64,000 nt of DNA from the NCBI RefSeq assembly GCF_024506435.1, contig NZ_JANIET010000001.1, positions 3,348,001 to 3,412,000 on the forward strand. The letters are read 5' to 3'. Of this stretch, positions 53,701 through 62,700 are shown one piece after another. This stretch comes from Pantoea trifolii (GTDB lineage: Bacteria; Pseudomonadota; Gammaproteobacteria; Enterobacterales; Enterobacteriaceae). A program made the translations under genes and the position numbers. Position 1 is the first letter of the stretch, and every line of letters starts with the position of its first letter. The notes beneath the pieces were generated by a model. That model worked only from the letters and a program-made list of their open reading frames with translations, was not told the DNA's origin and did no database searches.

Positions 53701-56700
53701 ACCATCGCCCAGAGCCACCAAGGTGCTACCGCTGTTATCAGTGATCTGCAATGTGGTGGTTGCAGGCGGCAGGCCCGCTTCAACAGTGATTGTAAAGTCT
53801 GCGGAAGCAGGTCCCACGTTTCCGGCTAGATCTTTGACGGTAACCGTAAAGGTATGATCGCCATTACTGAGCGCAGTAGGCGTAAATGTCCAGGTACCAT
53901 TAGTGGCAGTAACCGTGCCCAGTAACGTAGTGCCATCGTAAACAGACACCACGCTGCCAGTGGCGGCTGAACCACTTAATGTCGGTGTGTTGTCATCAGT
54001 GATTGCGCCATTAGTTAATTCGCCAGTGCTACCACCCACGTTGTCGTTAACCACCAAATCGGTGACCGCAGCCGGTGGCACGGTATCGATATTGATCGTA
54101 ATCGGCGTGGCTTCTGGCCCGGTGGTACCGGCGGCGTTAGTGACCGACACGGTGTAGCTGTGTTGACCATCCGCGCGCACGCTGGTTTCGAAACGCCATA
54201 CGCCGTTATCACCTACCGTGGTGGTGCCGAGTAAGGTGGTGCCTTCGTAGATGTTAATGGTGGTGCCTGCGACGCCGGTACCGCGCAACACTGGCGTGTT
54301 GTCATTGGAGTAACCGTTATTCGCCACCTGCGAGGCGGTGGTATTGGCGTTGTTGTAGACGCCAAAGGTCAGTACCGCCGCTGGAGTAGAGGTATCCACC
54401 GTCAGGGATACCGAGGCATTGGAGCTAATATTGCCCGCCGCATCGGTCACAGTGACATTCAGTGTGTGAGTCGCATCAGTCAGCGTGCTGGTGGTGATGC
54501 TCCATGCGCCGTTGCTGCCTGCCACGGTTGAGCCAACTAAGGTGGTGCCGTCGTAAACCCGCACGATGGCATTGGCTTCCGCCGTGCCGCTGATGGCTGG
54601 CGTGTTGTCATTGGTGATACCGCCATCCGCAATGGTTATTGGTGAGCCACCATTGTTGTTTTGCAGCAGCAGGTCGTCAGCAGGCTGTGGGGCGGTGGCA
54701 TCCACCACCACGGTAAAGCTGGAGGATGGCGCACTGACGTTGCCGACCGCATCGGTCACGGTGGCGGTCAGCGTATGCGAACCGTCGGTTAGGGCTGGAG
54801 AACTAAAGCTCCAGGTTCCGCCTGCCGTGGCCGTGGTGGTTCCGATTACCGTAGTGCCATCGTAGACAGTGACCAAACTGCCCGCTTCCGCATTCCCGCT
54901 CAGCAACGGCGTGTTGTCGCTGGTGGTTGCGCCATTCGGTACCAGAACAAGCGAGCCGCCATTGTCATTATTAACCACCAATGTAGCGACCGCCGGAACC
55001 GTGGTATCCACGGTGAAGCCAATTGCCGTTGATGCCGGGCTGGCATTTCCTGCCGCATCCACCACGGTGGTGGTCAGACTGTGCAGACCATCGCCCAAGG
55101 TTGGCGATGTGAAGCTCCACTGGCCGTTGCTGCCCACCGAAGCGCTGCCGAGCACCGTGGTGCCATCACGAATAATCACCGTGCTGCCCGCTTCGGCAGT
55201 ACCGGTGAGGAATGGCGTGTTGTCATTAGTGAAGCCGCCGTTGGTAATCGCCACCGGCGACGTGCCTTCATCATTGCTGGCAACCACGTTCAACGCTGCA
55301 ACCGGTGGTGTGGCATCAATCACCACTCCGATGGTGCTCGGCGCACTGACGTTACCCGCCGCATCGCTGGCCGTGACGCTAAAGGTATGGGTGCCATCCG
55401 CCAGCGCAGTCGCCGGCGTGAAGGTCCAGGTTCCGCCCGCGCCGACGGTAGTCGATCCCAGCACGCCGTTCTGATCCGACACGGTGATGATGCTGCCCAC
55501 CTGGCCAGAACCGCTCAGCACTGGCGTGCTGTCGTTGGTGAGACCACCGTTTGGAATGTTAACTGGCGTGCCGATATCGTTGGTTAGCGTCAGACCTGTT
55601 GCAGCTGGCGGTGCCACGGTATCAACGGTAACGGTGATGGTGCTGCTGGCCGGTCCGGTGTTACCCGCCGCGTCACGTACCGTCACGCTCAGGTTGTGGG
55701 TGCCATCGGTCAGGTTCGGTGAGAAGCTCCAGGCGCCCTGCGCGTTGGCAACAGCGCTGCCGAGCACGGTGGTGCCGTCAGACACAATCACGATGCTGTT
55801 CGCTTCCGCCGTACCACTCAGCACTGGCGTGTTGTCGTTGGTGGTGCCGTTATTGGCAATCGGCACCGGCGAACCGCCATTATCGTTGTTCAGCGCCAGA
55901 CCGGTCGCTGCAACCGGCGCTACGGTATCGACGGTAAAGGCAATCGCCGGAGATGCAGGACCCACGTTACCCGCAGCATCTGTGACAGTCGCCGTCAGGC
56001 TGTGTTCACCTTCACCCAGTGTTGGCGAAGTGAAACTCCACTGGCCGTTACCGCCGACAATCGCGGTGCCCAGCACGGTGCTGCCATCCAACACGGTGAC
56101 TGTGCTGCCCACTTCGGCAGTGCCGCCCATCACAGGTGTCGCATCGTTTGTGGTACTGCCAGCGGCAATCGCCACCGGCGAGCTGCCGTTGTTATTGTTG
56201 AGCGTAATCGCGGCGGGTGCCACTGGCGGGGTGGTATCGATATTGAAGTTCAGGACTGCGGACGGAGAACTGATGTTACCCGCAGCATCGGTCACGGTAG
56301 TGGTCAGGCTGTGCGCACCCTCGCCCAGAACTGGCGAAGTAAAGCTCCAGGTGCCGCCGCTGCCGACTACCAGCGAACCCAGCACATTGCTGCCATCAGA
56401 GACAATCACGATGCTGCCCACTTCAGCGCTGCCGCTCAACACCGGCGTGGTGTCGTTGGTGGCACCGCCTGCAGCAATCGGCACCGGCGTTTGGCCGGAA
56501 TCATTGCTCAGTTGCAGACCGGTCGCCGCATTCGGTGCCTGCGTGTCGACGGTAAAGGTGATCGCCGCAGAGGGATCGCTGATATTGCCAGCCGCATCGG
56601 TAACGGTCGTCGTCAGGCTGTGTTCGCCCTGGCTCAGCGCCGGAGTGGTGAAACTCCATTCCCCGCTGCTGCCCACAATCACCGATCCCAGTACGGTGGT

Positions 56701-59700
56701 GCCATCACGCACGATAACAATACTGTCCGCTTCGGCAGTACCACTCAGCACTGGCGTGGTGTCGTTAGTCGCGCCACCCGAAGCAATTGGGGTTGGCGTG
56801 CTGCCTTCATCGTTATTAAGTGCCAAATCAGCCGCGGCTGGCGGTGGCGTGGTTTCGATAGTAACCGCGTACGGCGTTGATGCCGGGCCGGTATTACCCG
56901 CGGCATCGGTGACGGTGGCGGTCAGGCTGTGTGTGCCCGGATCCAGCGGCGTGCCAGGCGTGAAGCTCCATTTTCCATCGGTGCCCACGGTGGTGCTGCC
57001 CAACACCTCGGCACCATCACGCACGGTGACGACGCTGCCCACTTCGGCGCTACCGCTCAGCACTGGCGTGGTGTCGTTGGTGAGTCCTCCGGTATCAATC
57101 GGTACGGCAGTTCCACTGTTGTTGTTACTGAGCTGCAGATCGGTCGCGGCCGCTGGCGGTGTGGTATCCACGGTAAAGGTGAGAGGGGCAGACGCATCGC
57201 TGCTGTTGCCTGCCGGATCGGTGACGGTGGTGGTCAGGCTATGCGCGCCCTCGCCCAGCGCGGTAGCTGGCGTGAAGCTCCAGCTACCGTCGCTGCCCGC
57301 CGTGGCGGTGCCCAGCACCGTGGTGCCGTCGCGCACCGTGACGGTGCTGCCCGCCTCCGCCGTGCCACGCAATATCGGCGTGCTGTCATTGGTGATGCCG
57401 CCCGTGGCAATGAGGGTGCCGCCATCGTTGCTCAACTGCAGGCCGGTTGAGGTGGCTGGAGCCTGGGTATCAACGGTGAAGTTGATTGGCGTAGACGGAT
57501 CGCTGACGTTACCCGCTGCGCTGGTGACGGTGGTGGTCAGGCTATGTGCGCCTTCGCTCAACGCTGGCGTGCTGAAGCTCCAGCTGCCACCACTACCGAC
57601 GACCACGGTGCCCAGCACGGTGCTGCCATCCAGCACCGTTACCGTGCTGCCCGCCGCCGCCGTACCGCTGATCACCGGCGTGGTGTCGTTGGTGGCGCCG
57701 TTATTCGCGATAGGCACTGGCGTGCTGCCATTATCGTTATTCAGCACCACGCTGCCTGCCACTGGCGGCTGTGTAGTGTCGATGTTGACAGTGATTGGCG
57801 TCGAGGTTGGACCGACGTTACCGGCTGGATCGGTGACGGTGGTGGTCAGCGTATGCTCACCCGCCGTTAACGGTGTGGTTGGCGTCACGCTCCACGATCC
57901 ATCGCTGCCAACGGTCGCGCTGCCAATCACGGTGGTGCCATCACGTACCGTGACGATGCTGCCCGCTTCTGCGATGCCGCTCAGCGCTGGCGTGGTGTCG
58001 TTGGTGGTGCCGCCTGCGGCAATCGGTATCGGCGTCGTGCCTTCGTTGTTGCTGAGCTGCAGACCCGTCGCCGCTGCAGGTGGCGTGATATCCACGGTGA
58101 CCACAATTGGCGTAGATGGCGCACCGGTGTTGCCCGCTGGGCTGGTAACGGTGGCGGTCAGGCTGTGACTGCCCTCGTTGAGTGCTGGCGTGGTGAAGCT
58201 CCATGTTCCGCCATTGCCAACGGTCACGGTGCCGAGCACGGTACCGCCATCAGAAACGGTAATGGTGCTGCCCGCCGCTGCGGTGCCGCTCAATACTGGC
58301 GTTGCATCGTTGGTGGCCGCGCCAGAGGTAATCGGAACTGGCGTACCGCTGGTGTCGTTACTCAGCTGCACACCGCCCGGTGCTGGCGGTGCCGTCGTGT
58401 CGATGGTGAAGGTTAACGGCGTGCTCGCCGCGCCGGTATTGCCCGCCGCATCGGTCACGGTGGTGGTCAGGCTGTGCGAGCCATCGCCGAGCGTTGGAGA
58501 GGTAAAGCTCCAGTTGCCATCGTTGCCGACGGTAACCGAACCCAACGGCGTGCCGCCATCGGAAACCGTCACAATGCTGCCCGGCTCCGCGCGACCACTC
58601 AATACTGGCGTCACATCGTTGGTGGTGCCGCCATCCGCAACCGGCACCAGCGTGCCGCTGCCATCATTGCTGAGTTGCAGGTCGGTGGCGGCCGCGGGTG
58701 GTGTGGTATCAACAATCACAATCACCACTGACGAGGACGGGCCGACGTTACCGGCCGTATCAGTGACGGTGGTGGTGAGATTGTGCTGTCCTTCAGCCAG
58801 CGGATCGGTTGGCGTAAAGCTCCAGTTGCCGTCGGTGCCGGTGGTTGTGGTGCCCAGCACAGTGGTGCCATCGCTCACCGTAACGGTGCTGCCCGGTTCG
58901 GCGGTGCCGTTCAGGGTTGGCGTGGTGTCGTTGGTGGTGCTACCTGAGGCCAGCGGCGTTCCGTCGTCATTGGTGAACTGCACATTGCCCGCCGCCGCAG
59001 GCGGTTGGGTATCAATGGTCACGGTCACCGGCGTTGAAGCCGGACCGGTATTGCCCGCAGGATCGGTAACGGTTGAAGTCAGGCTATGACCGCCATCGCT
59101 CAGCGGTGGCGTGGTGTAACTCCAGGTGCCGTCTGTACCCACTGTGGTGGTGCCAAGCACGGTGGTGCCATCCAAAATGGTCACAATGCTGCCAATTTCA
59201 CCGCTGCCGGTGATCGTTGGTGTGTTGGTATTGGTGCTGCTGCCATCCGGGATCGGCTCGCCAGCACCATCTTCCAGACCCACGCCGGTTGGTGCGGTTG
59301 GCACCACGGTATCGATGGTGATGTTGATGGTTGGCGAATCGGTCTCCACGCCGGTGGTGGCATTGGTAGCGACAGCGTGGAAAGCGTAGTTGCCATCGGC
59401 CAGCGCGGCTGGCGTGAAGTTCCACTGCCCATCGCTGCCCGCGACGGTGCTGCCAATAACAGTGGTGCCGTTATACAGCGTGATGAGATCCCCCGCGCCC
59501 GCCAGTCCGCTGAGAATTGGCGTGGTGTCGTGGGTGCTGGCGTTGTTGGGCAGTTCAACCAGCGTGCTGCCGCTGTCGTCGGTGACCACCAGTAAGCTGC
59601 TGGTCGCCGGAACGCCGGCATCGACATTCAGGGTGAATACTGGCGATGACGGGCTCACGTTGCCTGCCGCATCGGTAACCGTGGTGGTCAGGCTGTGTTG

Positions 59701-62700
59701 GCCGTTCGTCAGCGCGTTATCTGGCGTAAAGCTCCAGCTGCCGTCGCTGCCTGCTGTCGCCGAGCCCAGCAATGTGGTGCCGTCATACACACGCACTACC
59801 GATCCCGCTTCGGCGGTGCCGGTCAGGGTTGGTGTGCTGTCGTCGGTGATCGTGCCAGAGGTCAACGGGCCGGTACTGCCGCCAACGTTATCGTTGACCA
59901 CTAGTCCACTGACCGGCGCTGGCGCGAGGGTATCGACACTGAAAGCGATCGGTGTGGTCGCCGGGCTGACGTTACCCGCCGCATCGGTGACGGTGGTGGT
60001 CAGGCTGTGATTGCCCTCCGCCAGCGTCGGCGTGGTAAAGCTCCAGTTACCGTCGCTGCCCACAGTAACGGTGCCGAGCACGGTGTTGCCATCCAGAATG
60101 GTGACTTTGCTGCCTGCTTCCGCCGTGCCGCTCAGCACTGGCGTCGCATCATTGCTGGCCCCTCCCGCAACAATCGGCTGCGTAATGCTGCCCGCGTCGT
60201 TGGTGAGTTCCACACCGGATGCCGCATCCGGCGCGATGGTGTCCACGATGATGTTGATGGTTGCAGTATCAGTAACGTTGCCGTTGGCATCGGTAATGGT
60301 GCCATGCAGCGCGTGCGGACCATCCGTCAGACCGCTGAGGTAGAAGATCCATTGGCCGTTACTGCCCGCCGTGGTGCTGCCCAGCACGGTGGTGCCGTCA
60401 TACAGTGTGATGATGTTACCGGCACCCGCCACCCCGCTTAATACCGGGCTGTCGTTGTTGGTGCTGGCACCGTCAGTCAGCTGAGCCACGGTGTTGCCGT
60501 TTTCGTCCGTCACTTCCAGCGACGAGGTGGCAGGAGGAATATCTGCATCGACGGTGATAACGATCGGCGGGCTGGCTGGGCCGACGTTACCGGCCGTATC
60601 GGTTGCCGTGACGGTAAAGGTGTGATCGCCGTTGCTCAGCGCTGGCGTGGTAAAACTCCATGTGCCATCGGTGTCCACGGTGGTGTTGCCCAGCAGCGTG
60701 GTGCCATCGTAAATGCTGATGGTGGCATTCGGCTCGCCGGTGCCGCTCAGGGTTGGTGCACGGTCATCGGTGGTGTCGCCGGAGGTTAACGGCCCTTGCA
60801 CCGCGCCCACGCTGTCTTCGATCACCAAATTGCCCACCACGGCTGGCGGCGTGGTATCTACCGTCACGGTGACCGGTGACGATGCCGGACCGGTATTGCC
60901 AGCGGGATCGGTGACGGTGGTGGTCAGGCTGTGATTACCCTCCGCCAGCGTTGGCGTAGTGAAACTCCAGTTGCCATCGCTGCCAACGGTTGCCGTGCCG
61001 AGCACGGTGGTGCCATCCAGCACCGTCACGGTGCTGCCCGGTTCGGCGGTGCCGCTGAAGGTTGGCGTATTGTCATTGGTGGTGCTGCCAGCGGCAATCG
61101 GCACCACGGTACTGCCATTGTTGTCGCTCAGTTGCAGATCGGCTGCCGCCGCAGGTGCAACGTTATCAATGGTGATAGTGAGCGTGCCGGAGTCGGTCAC
61201 ATTACCGGTGGTATCTGTCGCGGTGGCGTGGAAGGCGTAAGTCCCGTCTGGCAGCGCGCCAGGCGTGAAGCTCCATTGCCCATCGGCACCTGCCACGGTA
61301 CTGCCCAGCAGCGTGGTGCCGTTATACAACTCAATCACCGCGCCCGCTGACGCCAGGCCGCTGAGAATTGGCGTGGTGTCAGGCGTGCTGGAGCCGTCTG
61401 GCAGGATTTTCAACGTACTGCCGCTGTCATCGGTGATTTGCAGCGTGCTGGTGGTCGGCGCGACGCCCGCATCAACGGTGAAGTTCACCCCGGTTGTCGC
61501 TGGACTGACGTTGCCCGCCGCATCGGTCAGTGTCACGCTCAGCGTGTGCTGGCCATTGTTCAGCGCTGGTGTTGTGAAACTCCAGGTGCCATCACTGCCG
61601 ACAGTAACGCTGCCGAGCAGCGTGCTGCCGTCGTAAATTTTAACGATGGCATTAACTTCGCCGTTGCCGCTCAGCGTCGGCGTGTTGTCATCGGTCGTCG
61701 AACCCGCAGTGATCGGGCCAGTGGCTCCGCCGACGTTATCGCTGATCACCACATTGCTGGCCCCTGCTGGAGCCTGGGTATCCACGGTGAAGGTGATCGG
61801 GCTGGAAGTTGGACCGACGTTCCCTGCCGCATCGGTGACGGTGGCAGTAATGCTGTGGCCGCCTTCCGTCAGCGTTGGTGAAGTGAAGCTCCATGTGCCG
61901 TTGCTGCCCACGGTAGCGGTGCCGAGCACGGTATCGCCATCACGCACGGTGACGGTGCTGCCCGGTTCTGCGGTGCCGCTCAGTACTGGCGTGGTGCTAT
62001 TGGTCGCACCACCGGAGGCGATCGGTTGCAGCGTGCTGCCATCGTTATCACTCAGCGTAACGCCACCGGCCGCAGCAGGTGGCACGGTATCCACGGTGAT
62101 GGTGATAACCGGCGTTTGCGTCACGTTGCCAGAGGTATCGGTTACCGAGGCGTGGAATGCGTAACTGCCATCTGCCAATGCGGCTGGCGTAAAGGTCCAC
62201 TGTCCATCGCTGCCCGCGACCACGCTGCCCAACACGGTGCTGCCATTATACAGCGTGATCAGTGCGCCAGCAGTTGCCAAACCACTCAAGGTGGGTGTGT
62301 TGTCGTGCGTGCTGCCGCCGTTGCTGAGCTGCACCAGCGTATTACCGGAATCGTCGGTGATTTCGAGCGAGGTGGTGGCCGGTGGAATACCGGCCTGCAC
62401 GTTGATGTCATACGGTGCTGAAGGCGCACTGACGTTGCCCGCCGCGTCGGTTAAGGTCACGCTCAGGCTGTGGCTACCGTTGCTCAAGGCTGTGGTGGTG
62501 TAACTCCAGGTTCCATCGCTACCCACAACCGCCGTACCCAGCAAGGTTTGCCCATCGTAAATGCTGACAATCGCGCCCACTTCACCGCTGCCGGTAAGCG
62601 TTGGCGTGTTGTCATCGGTAATGCCGCCATTGGTTACCGTACCGGAACTGCCGCCCGAGTTATCGTTGACCAACAGGTCAGTTACTGCTGTCGGCGCTTG

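Noticed and set aside
55484..58168. An 894-codon open frame on the plus strand opposite the adhesin, plus several shorter ones
   Set aside because: It repeats with the same ~102-codon period as the Ig-like domains and is simply the complement of biased codons. No ribosome-binding site or independent family resemblance.
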